This document shows positions 15,736-23,597 of a stretch of DNA of 28,161 bases, piece by piece. This stretch comes from JACVRW01 sp036519295 (GTDB taxonomy: Bacteria > Actinomycetota > Thermoleophilia > Solirubrobacterales > Thermoleophilaceae). Position 1 is the stretch's first letter. Every line of letters begins with the position of its first letter. Under the pieces are notes generated by a model that made no database searches, was not told the origin of the DNA, and was given only the letters and a program-made list of their open reading frames with translations. The stretch covers positions 1 to 28,161 of the forward strand of contig DATDLN010000175.1 in the NCBI GenBank assembly GCA_036519295.1. Direction: 5' to 3'. The position numbers were made by a program, and so were the translations under genes.

Positions 15736-15921
15736 ATGGCCCGCCGTCCCAGGATCGCAGCGAGATCTCTCACGAGCGGCGAGCAGCGAGTGCTCGCCTC
15801 GTTCATCGCCGGTCGCCTCCCCGCCGGCCGCCTCGACGCCGAGTTGGCGCACGCGCGCGAGGCGCCGCCGCGAACGCCCGCCACGCCCGTGGTGGCGGCC
15901 GCGAAGCTGCGCACCGCCTGA
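15736..15921 (+). CDS. Small basic hypothetical protein
   Basis: A 61-aa protein from ATG 15736, preceded by a GAGGGGG ribosome site. The start is basic (MARRPRIAARSLTSGEQRVL), the middle forms a likely helix pair (ASFIAGRLPAGRLDAELAHA), and the end is Ala/Pro-rich. It is divergent from the exporter genes and convergent with the carboxyltransferase gene, with six bases between stops. I recognise no family. Coding status rests on the good ribosome site and fit between neighbours, so it is uncertain. Confidence 0.45.
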   Translation: MARRPRIAARSLTSGEQRVLASFIAGRLPAGRLDAELAHAREAPPRTPATPVVAAAKLRTA

Positions 15922-15927
15922 GGCGGG

Positions 15928-16923
15928 TCAGGCCTCCTCGAGACTCTCCTCCGTCAGGCGCTTGTCGAGCGTGCGGCTCAGGTCAACCGCCGCCTCGACC
16001 GTCACCTCGTGGAACCGCACGGTGTCGCCGACCGGCCGCAGCTGTCCGATCTTCCAGAGTCCGGCGTGCGCGACCGTGGCCGCCACCACGAACCCGCCGG
16101 CGGTCGGGCCGTCCGGGCCGAGGATGACCGGGAGGTCCCCGTTGATGTTCACCGCACCCACGGGGTAGCTGTTGTCGAGGATGTTCGACGGGTGCCCGCC
16201 GGCGATTCCGCCACCCTCGCGCGCCCAGTCGAACTTGTGGGACTCGAGGCGGATCCCGGTGCGGTCCGAATTGGGGTTGACGGACCACGCGCGGCTGAAG
16301 AAGGTCTCCATGTCCGCCTCGGTCAGGTAGTCGGGCGACGCCTGCGGTCCGCGGATCGTCTCGATCTCCCATTCGCGCTCGTACTCGGGACGTGCCGATT
16401 CCTTGAAACGCCGCGCGTCGCCGTTTGCGCCCTCGTCGCCGAGCGCCAGCCGATCGCCCTCTGTGAGCGCGCGTCCCTCCAAGCCTCCGAGCGCACCCAT
16501 GGTGTAGGTCGAACGCGAGCCGAAGAAGGGCGGGACGTCGATGCCGCCCGAGATCGCGATGTAGATGCGGAAGCCGGGACCCTGGGCGAACTCCATGTCG
16601 AGCTCGGCTCCCGGTCCGGCACTGCGGCTCTCCCAGGCCGGGATTCGGTCGCCGTCGAGTGTCGCCTGCGCGTCGGCGCCGCAGACCGCGACGGTCGCAT
16701 CCGTCTCGAACCTGAGCGCGAAGTTGCCGAGGGCGACCTCGAGGGCGGCCGCCGAGGGCGGGTTTCCCACCAGCAGGTTGGCGGCGCGGAACGCGAAGTG
16801 ATCCATCGGGCCGGCGGGGAACAGGCCGTAGCGAAGCATCCCCGGTCGCCCGGGATAGTCCTGGACGGTCGTCTGGATCCCGCCCTTGAGAACCTCGATT
16901 TCCCTTGGTGACGCTCCCGCCAT
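15928..16923 (-). CDS. Biotin-dependent carboxyltransferase subunit, PxpC/KipA family, urea-carboxylase-like
   Basis: A 331-aa protein of the AHS2/KipA/PxpC family. Landmarks are GIQTTVQDYPGR (15-26), GPMDHFAFRAANLLVGN (38-54), SGGIDVPPFFGSRSTYTMG (125-143), NSDRTGIRL (218-226), GHPSNILDNSYPVGAVNING (243-262), PVILGPDGPTAGGF (265-278) and LWKIGQLRP (289-297). The stretch DMETFFSRAW before NSDRTG and the HPSNILDN-Y-VGA block match my recollection of the matching domain of urea carboxylase closely. In PxpABC this subunit works with PxpB in ATP-driven 5-oxoproline opening; in urea carboxylase the fused pair transfers CO2 from biotin to an amide nitrogen. Cotranscribed with the 16927 gene, three bases after its stop. 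Confidence 0.88.
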   Translation of the reverse strand: MAGASPREIEVLKGGIQTTVQDYPGRPGMLRYGLFPAGPMDHFAFRAANLLVGNPPSAAALEVALGNFALRFETDATVAVCGADAQATLDGDRIPAWESRSAGPGAELDMEFAQGPGFRIYIAISGGIDVPPFFGSRSTYTMGALGGLEGRALTEGDRLALGDEGANGDARRFKESARPEYEREWEIETIRGPQASPDYLTEADMETFFSRAWSVNPNSDRTGIRLESHKFDWAREGGGIAGGHPSNILDNSYPVGAVNINGDLPVILGPDGPTAGGFVVAATVAHAGLWKIGQLRPVGDTVRFHEVTVEAAVDLSRTLDKRLTEESLEEA

Positions 16924-16926
16924 CGC

Positions 16927-17901
16927 TCAGGGAATCGGCGTGGCGGCCGACGCCTCCGCCCAGCGCCTGCGCCGCTCCGCCGCCTCGTCCTTCACCTCCG
17001 GAAGCCATTCGAGATAAGCGCCGACGTCGAAGCTGCCCTCCTCGACCTCGTAGGTGTAGCGATCGGCCCGCACGTCCTCCCACATCGCCTCGAGATCGTT
17101 TTCCTCGACCCGCTCGAACGTCACCCGGTCTCCCGCTCGGAGGAGGAACGGGCTGTCCTTGAACGCGGAGTTGCGAGCGTCGAGGTCGAAGATCGGGAGC
17201 GACCGGCCGATGAGCTGATAACCGCCCGGCGACTCGACCGGATAGATCGCGAAGCACGGCCCGCCCAGGCCGAGCGCGCCCTCGGCGGTCCAGGTGCGCG
17301 TCGGGTTGTACTTGGGGGTCGCGACGATGTAGCGCGGATCCATGGGGAACATGAACGGGAGCCCCGGGAAGAAGCCGACGAAACCGTTCCACTGCTCTGT
17401 GGCGGTCACCGAGGCGTAGAGCTCCTCGCGGTCCGACAGCCCGTTGTACCTGACGATGTAGTCGATGTTGTTCCCGCCCTCGCAGTTCGGGGCGTCGGCG
17501 CGAATGCTGTCGACGTAGCGCTTCACCGCCTTCCTCGACTGCGAGTCGTCGAACACGACGGGCAGCTTGAGCCGCCGGCTCGGGATCTCCATCTCGCGCT
17601 CGGCCGGCAGCTCCTCGTGGACCCTCTGGAGGTGCTCGAGCAGGTCGCCGGCCGAGAGCTCGCGCGGGTCGTAGCTGACGAGGATCGACCGGAAGCCCGG
17701 GGCCGCCTCGCTCAGGCCCTCGAGCTCGAGTCCGCCAAGCGCCCGGTCCACCGCCAGCACGAAGAAGTTGAGCGTCAGATCGAGCTCCATTTCGCCGTAC
17801 TCGACGAGCAGGGCGCGATCGCCGGCGTGACGGTAGGTGATGCTCGGCTTGCCCTCCGTGGCCGGCCGCTGGTCGAGAATGGCCGCGGCGCTGGTGCTCA
17901 T
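16927..17901 (-). CDS. Carboxyltransferase subunit, PxpB/KipI (AHS1) family, long urea-carboxylase-like form
   Basis: A 324-aa protein, about 100 residues longer than typical PxpB/KipI. Residues 22-110 hold the KipI N-domain (YRHAGDRALLVEYGE). Residues 112-150 carry LPVVFDDSQSRKAVKRYVDS and IRADAPNCEGGNNIDYI, then YNPTRTWTAEGALGLGG (198-214) and SPGGYQLIGRSLPIFD (224-239). The V-F-D-D-S...RY..SIR.DAP and KYNPTRTWT patterns are those I know from urea carboxylase rather than short PxpB (where PGFPFLGG and R-x-x-P-R-x-x-x-PAGSV occur). A charged tail (265-324) is also urea-carboxylase-like. ATG 17901 follows GGGGA. It lies 60 bases from the divergent biotin-carrier gene. Confidence 0.87.
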   Translation of the reverse strand: MSTSAAAILDQRPATEGKPSITYRHAGDRALLVEYGEMELDLTLNFFVLAVDRALGGLELEGLSEAAPGFRSILVSYDPRELSAGDLLEHLQRVHEELPAEREMEIPSRRLKLPVVFDDSQSRKAVKRYVDSIRADAPNCEGGNNIDYIVRYNGLSDREELYASVTATEQWNGFVGFFPGLPFMFPMDPRYIVATPKYNPTRTWTAEGALGLGGPCFAIYPVESPGGYQLIGRSLPIFDLDARNSAFKDSPFLLRAGDRVTFERVEENDLEAMWEDVRADRYTYEVEEGSFDVGAYLEWLPEVKDEAAERRRRWAEASAATPIP

Positions 17902-17961
17902 TGCTTCCCCGATACCCGCGGCGCGCTTGTACTAGGCCCCAGCCGGGTAGAGCGAGGACAG
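17902..17961. promoter_or_regulatory. Divergent promoter region of the carboxylase/hydrolase cluster
   Basis: Sixty bases separate two divergent start codons and must hold both transcription starts and ribosome sites (GGGGA for the minus unit, GAGGA for the plus unit). I cannot name -10 or -35 elements with confidence. The tight spacing suggests coordinated control of the two units. Confidence 0.55.
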
Positions 17962-18210
17962 ATGGCCGACCGCAAGACGATCAAGTCACCCATGCCGGGC
18001 ACCTTCTACCGCCGTCCCAGCCCGGACGAAGATCCCTTCGTAAACGAGGGCGATCGAGTCTCAAGCGGAGACGTCCTCGGTCTCGTCGAGGTCATGAAGA
18101 GCTTCAACGAGGTCAAGAGCGACCAGGACGGCGTTGTCGAAAGCTTCCTCGTCGAGAACGAGGATGCGGTGGAGGCCGGTCAGGACCTGGTCGAGCTGGG
18201 CGAAGGTTGA
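17962..18210 (+). CDS. Biotin carboxyl carrier protein (AccB-like, free-standing domain)
   Basis: An 82-aa single biotinyl domain. It begins with IKSPMPGTFYRRPSPDEDPF, typical of carriers, and has the biotin-attachment site EVMKS with Lys46 in LGLVEVMKSFNEV. The usual EAMKM is changed on both sides of Lys (V and S), a variant I associate with carriers not tied to acetyl-CoA carboxylase. The Ala/Pro-rich N-terminal extension of classical AccB is absent. ATG 17962 is chosen because the domain starts there and GAGGA precedes it. The stop overlaps the next start by one base (TGATG). It should carry CO2 between the biotin carboxylase downstream and the carboxyltransferase pair encoded divergently. 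Confidence 0.9.
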   Translation: MADRKTIKSPMPGTFYRRPSPDEDPFVNEGDRVSSGDVLGLVEVMKSFNEVKSDQDGVVESFLVENEDAVEAGQDLVELGEG

Positions 18211-19544
18211 TGCGCAAGGTCCTGGTCGCCAACCGCAGTGAGATCGCTCTGCGGGTGATCCGCACCTGTCGCGAGCTGGAGCTCGACACGGTCGCCGTGT
18301 ATTCCGATGCCGACCGCGACGCGCTCCACGTTCGCCAGGCCGACGAGGCCGTATCGATTGGCAAGCCTCACGCGCGCGAGTCCTACCTCAACGTCGACAA
18401 GCTGATCGACGCCGCGCGCGAGACGGGCGCCGACGCGATCCATCCCGGCTACGGCTTCCTCTCCGAGAGCTCACGCTTCGCAGAGGCGTGCGAGGCAGCC
18501 GGAGTCACCTTCGTCGGTCCGTCGGCGGAAGCGATCGCCGCGATGGGGGACAAGGCCGCGGCGCGGCGCCTCGCCCGCGAAGCCGGCGTCCCCGTCGTCC
18601 CCGGGACGGACGCGTCCACCGACACCGACGTGGCTCAGCGCGGCGCCGACGAGATCGGCTATCCGGTGATGGTGAAGGCGGCCGCGGGAGGGGGCGGCCG
18701 GGGCATCCGGGTCGCGCGCGACGCAGACGAGCTCCGCGGACTGGTGGCCGACGCGGCCCGGGAGGCCGAGGCCGCCTTCGGCGACGCCTCGCTGTACGTC
18801 GAGAAGCTGCTCGAGCGGGCACGCCACGTGGAGATCCAGGTGGTCGGCGACCGCCACGGCAATGTGGTGCACTTCCACGAGCGGGAGTGCTCGCTCCAAC
18901 GGCGGCGCCAGAAGCTCGTGGAGGAATCGCCCTCGCCGGCGCTGGAGTCCTCGACGCGGGAAGGGATGGCCGAGGCCGCGGTGCGTTTGGCGGAGGCGGT
19001 GGGGTACACGAGCGCCGGTACCGTCGAGTTCCTGGTCGACGAGGACGAGCGCTTCTACTTCATCGAGATGAACACCCGGCTTCAGGTCGAGCACGGCGTT
19101 ACCGAGATGGTCACGGGCACCGATCTGGTTCGCGAGCAGCTGCTGGTGGCGGCCGGGGAGGAGCTCGAGCTGTCGCAGGAAGACGTGACGCCTAGCGGCA
19201 GCTCGATCGAGTTCCGCATCAACGCCGAGGATCCGGACCGGGGCTTCCAGCCCGCGCCGGGGCGCATCGAAAGCCTCGAGCTGCCCGGCGGTCCGGGCGT
19301 CCGAGTCGACACTGCGATCTACGCCGGCTACACGGTGCCGCCCTTCTATGACTCGCTGATCGCCAAGCTGCTGGTTTGGGCGCCCACGCGGGAGCAGGGG
19401 CTGCGGCGGGGGCGCCGTGCGCTGGAGGAGCTCAGGATCGAGGGCGTGGCAACGACCATCCCGCTCCACCTCCGCCTGCTGGAGGACGAGCGGGTCCTCG
19501 CCGGCGACATTCACACCGGCTACCTCGAGCAGGTACCCGCATGA
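18210..19544 (+). CDS. Biotin carboxylase (AccC-like)
   Basis: A 444-aa ATP-grasp enzyme that carboxylates biotin with ATP and bicarbonate. Seen: MRKVLVANRSEIALRVIRTC at the N-terminus, IHPGYGFLSE (78-87), MGDK with Lys115, VMVKAAAGGGGRGIRV (Lys156 and glycine loop), RHVEIQVVGDRHG (His207), ERECSLQRRRQKLVEESPSP (Lys235), and the metal and catalytic residues E273, E286, N288, R290 in TVEFLVDE and FIEMNTRLQVEH. The length equals stand-alone AccC. All key residues are present, so it should be active. Coupled to the carrier gene upstream (one-base overlap) and the hydrolase gene downstream (ATGA). A dedicated role in this cluster, rather than in fatty-acid synthesis, is inferred from the neighbours. 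Confidence 0.94.
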   Translation: MRKVLVANRSEIALRVIRTCRELELDTVAVYSDADRDALHVRQADEAVSIGKPHARESYLNVDKLIDAARETGADAIHPGYGFLSESSRFAEACEAAGVTFVGPSAEAIAAMGDKAAARRLAREAGVPVVPGTDASTDTDVAQRGADEIGYPVMVKAAAGGGGRGIRVARDADELRGLVADAAREAEAAFGDASLYVEKLLERARHVEIQVVGDRHGNVVHFHERECSLQRRRQKLVEESPSPALESSTREGMAEAAVRLAEAVGYTSAGTVEFLVDEDERFYFIEMNTRLQVEHGVTEMVTGTDLVREQLLVAAGEELELSQEDVTPSGSSIEFRINAEDPDRGFQPAPGRIESLELPGGPGVRVDTAIYAGYTVPPFYDSLIAKLLVWAPTREQGLRRGRRALEELRIEGVATTIPLHLRLLEDERVLAGDIHTGYLEQVPA

Positions 19545-20326
19545 ACCCGCGGCACGCCATCGACGTCAACGTCGACATGGGCGAAAGCTTCGGCCGCTGG
19601 AAGCTCGGCGACGACGCCGGGGTCATGCCGTTCATCTCGTCCGCCAGCATCGCCTGCGGGTTCCACGCGGGTGACCCGCGCACGATGCGTGAGACGGTGG
19701 CGCTCGCGCTCGAGCACGGCGTACAGATCGGCGCGCACGTCGCGCTCCCGGACCTGCTCGGCTTCGGGCGCCGCCAGATCGCGATCTCGCCGAAGGATCT
19801 GACCGACTACTGCACCTACCAGATCGGGGCGCTGGCGGCCTTTGTCCACGCCGAGGGTGGCCGCCTCCGCCACGTGAAGCCGCACGGCGCGCTCTACGCC
19901 ATGTGCTCGCGCGATCCCGACCTGGCGGAGGCCGTCGCGCGATCGATCGCGGAGGTGGATCCCGATCTGCTGCTCCTGCTGATGCGTGAGGACGTCTTGC
20001 GTGGGCCCGCGAGGCACGGCGTCCAGGTCGTCAGCGAGGCGTTCGTCGACCTCGACTACGACGCCGACGGCGAGCTGATCATCGAGGCGGTCAAGACGGC
20101 CCGCGACCCCGAGCAGGTCGCGGCCCGCGCACTCCGCCTCGTCCGCGAGCGCAAGCTGACCAAGATCGACGGCTCCGACTTCGACATCGACGTGCCCACC
20201 TTCTGCCTCCACGGCGACGCGCCCAACGCGGTCGACGTGGCCCGCTCGGTGAGCCGGCGCCTCGAGGCGGAGGGCATCGCGCTCACCCCGCTCGCGGAGC
20301 TCCTGGGCGAGACCGCCGCCCGCTGA
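19541..20326 (+). CDS. LamB/YcsF family hydrolase, PxpA-like
   Basis: A 261-aa protein of the LamB/YcsF family (5-oxoprolinase subunit A, a deacetylase-like barrel). Visible: IDVNVDMGESFGRWKLGDDA (7-26), SASIACGFHAGDPRTM (34-49), IGAHVALPDLLGFGRR (63-78), VKPHGALYAM and FCLHGDAPNAVDVAR near the C-terminus. The family's usual GAHPGYPD is GAHVALPD here, a change next to the presumed active-site His. In PxpABC, PxpA carries out hydrolysis of the activated lactam; here it is translationally coupled (ATGA overlap) to biotin carboxylase, so it probably opens a carboxylated lactam or amide. Substrate unknown. Confidence 0.9.
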   Translation: MNPRHAIDVNVDMGESFGRWKLGDDAGVMPFISSASIACGFHAGDPRTMRETVALALEHGVQIGAHVALPDLLGFGRRQIAISPKDLTDYCTYQIGALAAFVHAEGGRLRHVKPHGALYAMCSRDPDLAEAVARSIAEVDPDLLLLLMREDVLRGPARHGVQVVSEAFVDLDYDADGELIIEAVKTARDPEQVAARALRLVRERKLTKIDGSDFDIDVPTFCLHGDAPNAVDVARSVSRRLEAEGIALTPLAELLGETAAR

Positions 20327-20334
20327 CACCTCGT

Positions 20335-20511
20335 TCAGTTCACGGCTGTGAACGCAATGGGGCCCACGCTGCATCGGTAGCCGGTGCCGTCCGGACGCGT
20401 GGCGTTCACCTGGACCTTGAACTGCCCGACGGCCCGAGCTGCGTCGATACGGCCCTGGATGTCGAACCTCTCGGCGATCGCCGTGCTGCCCTCGAAGTAG
20501 CGGTTTCTCGT
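20335..20511 (-). pseudogene. C-terminal remnant of an unknown secreted/surface-type protein gene
   Basis: About 58 codons without a start: RNRYFEGSTAIAERFDIQGR, then AARAVGQFKVQVNATRPDGT, then GYRCSVGPIAFTAVN and a stop at 20335-20337. The beta-rich look, with a single Cys before the end, resembles the C-terminus of repetitive extracellular proteins of related actinomycetes. The frame is closed by a stop just upstream of 20511, and no start codon is available, so the 5' part is lost. It meets the propeller remnant head to head at about 20500. Confidence 0.6.
20338..20353. repeat. Short perfect inverted repeat GTTCAC-GGCT-GTGAAC
   Basis: A six-base stem with four-base loop just after the pxpA-like gene and overlapping the end of the minus-strand remnant. 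It has no T run on either side, so a terminator role is weak. Confidence 0.4.
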
Positions 20512-21255
20512 GATCCTTCACGAGGCGGCTCGCTGACGCAGCTGGCCGGCCCCGCGGGATGCGTCGCCGAGCGGGGCGGGGGCTGCACGATCATGCCCGG
20601 TGTTGCCGGGGCGGTCGACATGGTGGAGGCTCCCAACGGCCGGCAGCTGTACGTCGCCGCCGCCGAGGGCGATCGCCTGGCGGTCCTTGAGCGAAGGGAC
20701 GACGGCTCGCTCGCGAAGCCACGCGGACGTACAGGTTGCGTGGCACAGGCGTCCGGCGGGCCTCACTGCGCCGCGGTGCGCGCCCTGCGCGGCCCGCGCG
20801 CCGTGGGGGTCAGCCCGGACGGCGCAAACGTCTACGTGGCCTCGACGCAGAGCGACGCCGTCGCGGTCTTCGAGCGCGACCGCGCCACGGGCGAACTCGA
20901 GCAACCCTCAGGCCGTGCGGGCTGCGTGATCCAGGCGGGGGCGGCGGCTGCGCGGAAGGGCGCGTGCTCGACGGCATCGCCGATCTCGCGCTTAGCCCCG
21001 ACGGCAGGAACCTCTACACCGTGTCCCAGAAGATCAATGCGATCCCTGCTCAGCCGCAGCGCCCGCAAGGGCCTCCGCCGTCTGCCACGGTCGCGCGGCT
21101 GTTTCATCCGCGGCGGCGTACTGGGCTGCTCGGAGGGTAGGGCGCTGACGCGGGGCGCGGGGATCACGGTCAGCCCTGACGGCCGCAACACCGACGTGGC
21201 GTCCGAGAGTCCGGACCTCGGCGGGATCGCGGTGTTTCGCAGGAGCAGGCGCTAG
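20497..21255 (+). pseudogene. Beta-propeller (lactonase-like repeat) protein remnant
   Basis: Repeated blades are recognisable: SLTQLAGPAGCVAERGGGC, MVEAPNGRQLYVAAAEGDRL, RTGCVAQASGGPHC, VGVSPDGANVYVASTQSDAV, AVFERDRATGELEQPSGRAG, and at the end VLGCSEGRALTRGAGITVSP followed by DGRN. The frame shifts at about 20937-20942 and shifts back near 21045; between them the correct reading is GGGCAEGRVLDGIADLALSP in another frame. No start codon or signal peptide precedes the first partial blade (VAVSRDPSRGG), so the 5' end is missing. A protein from ATG 20593 could be made but would have one blade out of frame. Such propellers are common cell-surface proteins in Solirubrobacter-like bacteria. Confidence 0.75.
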
Positions 21256-21368
21256 CCACCGCGACACGGCATCACCGCGCGCCGGAGCTGGGCGCGTCCG
21301 TTACGGGCGCTTCGTGATTCAGGGGTCACTCATCGCCCATTCATCTCCCGCCGCTGCCATGCGGGCTC

Positions 21369-23582
21369 GTGTCCCAACTTCGCCACATCTCTGCCGATGG
21401 ACTCTCCGAGAAGCGCGGCGTCGTCGCCCGCATCGCGCGCTGGTGCGTGCAGCACCGCCGGCGGACGTTGGTCGCCTGGGTCGCGCTGCTGGTCGTCGTC
21501 CTCGGCGTGGCCGGTGCGGTGGGCACCCGGCAGGCCAACCAGTTCTCGCTGAAGGGAACGGAGTCGCAGCGAGCGCAGGATCTGCTGGGGAGTGACTTTC
21601 CCGCCCAGTCGGGCGACGTCGACCAGATCGTCTTTCACGCTCGCCACGGCCGGATCACCGATCCGGCCATCCGCGCCCGCATCGCCCCCGCCCTGTCCCG
21701 TGTTCGCCGCCTGCCGCACGTGAGCGGCGTCACCAGTCCATACGCGGCCGGCGGGCGGCAGGCCATCTCGAGCGACGGGCGAATCGCGTTCGCCACCGTG
21801 ACCTTCGACGAGCAGGCGCCCGCCCTCTCGAAGGCCCAGGTCGAGCGGGTGATCTCGGCCGCGCAGACCGCTCGAGCGCCGAACCTCCAGGTCGAGCTGG
21901 GCGGGCAGGCGATCGAGCAGACCCAAACCACGTCGTTTGGGGCGGCGAGCGCGGTGGGCCTCGCCGCCGCGATCGTCGTGCTGCTGATCGCGTTCGGCTC
22001 ATTCCTGGCGATGGGCCTGCCGGTGGCCACCGCCCTCCTGGGACTCGGCACCGCGTTCGGGGTGATCGCTCTCGCGTCGCACGTGGTGAGCATGCCCAAC
22101 TTCTCCAGCGACCTCGCGGCGATGATCGGCCTCGGCGTGGGCATCGACTACTCGCTCTTCATCGTCACCCGCTTCCGTGAGAACCACCGTCGCGGCGACG
22201 GCGTCCGGCCGGCGACCGTCGGGGCGATGGACACGGCTGGACGCGCCGTGCTGTTCGCGGGCTCCACCGTGATCATCGCCCTGCTCGGCATGCTGCTGCT
22301 CGGCGTGAGCTTCCTCAACGGGCTCGCGATCTCGTCCGCGATCGCCGTGTTCTTCGTGATGCTCTCGGCGCTCACCGCCCTGCCGGCGATGCTGTCGCGC
22401 ATCGGCGACCGAATCGGGCGCCGCCGCCGGGCTTCGGCCGCCTCCGAGGGCGCCGCCCGCGCGGGCTTCTGGGCGCGCTGGGCTCGGCTCATTCGCCGCC
22501 GGCCGTGGCCTGCCGCCATCGCCGGGCTGGGGATCATGCTCGTCATCGCCATACCGGCGCTGTCGATGAGGATGGCCCTGGGCGACGCCGGCAACGACCC
22601 CGCGGGCACCACGACGCGCGAGGCCTACGATCTGCTGGCGGAGGGCTTTGGCAAGGGATTCAACGGCCCGCTGGAGGTCGTCGCTCAGCTGCCCAGGGCA
22701 GACGACACCGCGGCGCTCACTCGAATCGGCACGGCTCTGCGCGGGACCCCCGACATCGTCTCGGTCTCCGCGCCGCGGGTGAGCCCCGCCGGCCGAACCG
22801 CCGTCTATCAGGCCTTTCCGCGCTCAGCGCCGCAGGCCGCCGCCACGGCCGACCTCGTCAAAAGTCTGCGTGACACGGTCCTTCCTCCGGTCGCACGAAG
22901 CACCGGCTCGACCGTGCTCGTAGGGGGCCCGACGGCCAGCAGCGTCGACTTCACCCACGTCCTGTCCAGCAAGCTGCCGCTGTTCATCGCCGCCGTGGTC
23001 GGGCTAGCCGCACTGCTCCTCCTGGTCGTCTTCCGCTCGCTCGTCATCCCCATCCAGGCGGCGGTCATGAACCTGCTCTCGATCGGCGCGGCCCTCGGCG
23101 TCACGGTCGCCGTCTTCCAGTACGGCTGGCTCGGCAGCCTGTTCGGCGTCGACGGCGGGCCCATCGAGACCTGGCTGCCGGTGATGCTCTTCGCGATCGT
23201 GTTCGGACTCTCGATGGACTACGAGGTGTTCCTGGTCTCTCGCATCCACGAGGAATGGAGGAGGCATCGCGACCCGTCGCGGGCCGTGGTCGACGGCCTG
23301 TCGTCGACCGGCCGCGTGATCACGGCGGCGGCCACGATCATGATCTGCGTCTTCCTCGCGTTCGTGCTCCTGCCCGAGCGCCAGGTGAAGATGTTCGGCC
23401 TGAGCCTGGCGAGCGCCGTGTTCCTCGACGCCTTCGTGGTTCGCAGCCTGCTGCTGCCCGCGGTGCTCGAGCTCCTGGGCCGCCGGACATGGTGGTTCCC
23501 CAAGCGGCTCGGCAGCAGGCTGCCGCGCCTCGCGACCGAACCGGGTCCGCGAACTGCAGCCGAGCCAACGGAGGCGGGGTGA
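21369..23582 (+). CDS. MMPL family (RND-superfamily) transporter
   Basis: A 737-aa membrane protein with the duplicated MMPL layout: a cytosolic N-terminus, TM1 (LVAWVALLVVVLGVAGAVG), a large external loop, five or six TM helices, then the same again. The proton-relay type motifs are visible twice: GVGIDYSLFIVTRFRE at about 256-271 and FGLSMDYEVFLVSRIHEEW at about 613-631. The family exports lipids, siderophores or drugs using proton motive force. The start at GTG 21369 has no good ribosome site; an alternative GTG a little further in would not affect the domains. It is convergent with the regulator gene downstream, 15 bases apart. Cargo is unknown. Confidence 0.88.
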   Translation: MSQLRHISADGLSEKRGVVARIARWCVQHRRRTLVAWVALLVVVLGVAGAVGTRQANQFSLKGTESQRAQDLLGSDFPAQSGDVDQIVFHARHGRITDPAIRARIAPALSRVRRLPHVSGVTSPYAAGGRQAISSDGRIAFATVTFDEQAPALSKAQVERVISAAQTARAPNLQVELGGQAIEQTQTTSFGAASAVGLAAAIVVLLIAFGSFLAMGLPVATALLGLGTAFGVIALASHVVSMPNFSSDLAAMIGLGVGIDYSLFIVTRFRENHRRGDGVRPATVGAMDTAGRAVLFAGSTVIIALLGMLLLGVSFLNGLAISSAIAVFFVMLSALTALPAMLSRIGDRIGRRRRASAASEGAARAGFWARWARLIRRRPWPAAIAGLGIMLVIAIPALSMRMALGDAGNDPAGTTTREAYDLLAEGFGKGFNGPLEVVAQLPRADDTAALTRIGTALRGTPDIVSVSAPRVSPAGRTAVYQAFPRSAPQAAATADLVKSLRDTVLPPVARSTGSTVLVGGPTASSVDFTHVLSSKLPLFIAAVVGLAALLLLVVFRSLVIPIQAAVMNLLSIGAALGVTVAVFQYGWLGSLFGVDGGPIETWLPVMLFAIVFGLSMDYEVFLVSRIHEEWRRHRDPSRAVVDGLSSTGRVITAAATIMICVFLAFVLLPERQVKMFGLSLASAVFLDAFVVRSLLLPAVLELLGRRTWWFPKRLGSRLPRLATEPGPRTAAEPTEAG

Positions 23583-23597
23583 TCCGCGTTCCCCGCG

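Noticed and set aside
13991..16168. Plus-strand open frame of 725 codons opposite the ABC exporter
   Set aside because: Antisense to two well-defined ABC genes, no recognisable domain.
15983..17392. Minus-strand open frame of 469 codons over the carboxyltransferase genes
   Set aside because: Shifted frame of the two recognised subunits; Arg-rich and featureless.
17962..19544. Carrier and biotin carboxylase as ordinary acetyl-CoA carboxylase AccB/AccC
   Set aside because: No AccA/AccD genes, carrier lacks the AccB N-terminal extension, and both genes are coupled to a LamB/YcsF gene and divergent from amide-type carboxyltransferase subunits.
20338..20353. Hairpin as transcription terminator of the carboxylase/hydrolase operon
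   Set aside because: Stem of only six pairs, no T run on either strand, and it overlaps the end of a gene remnant.
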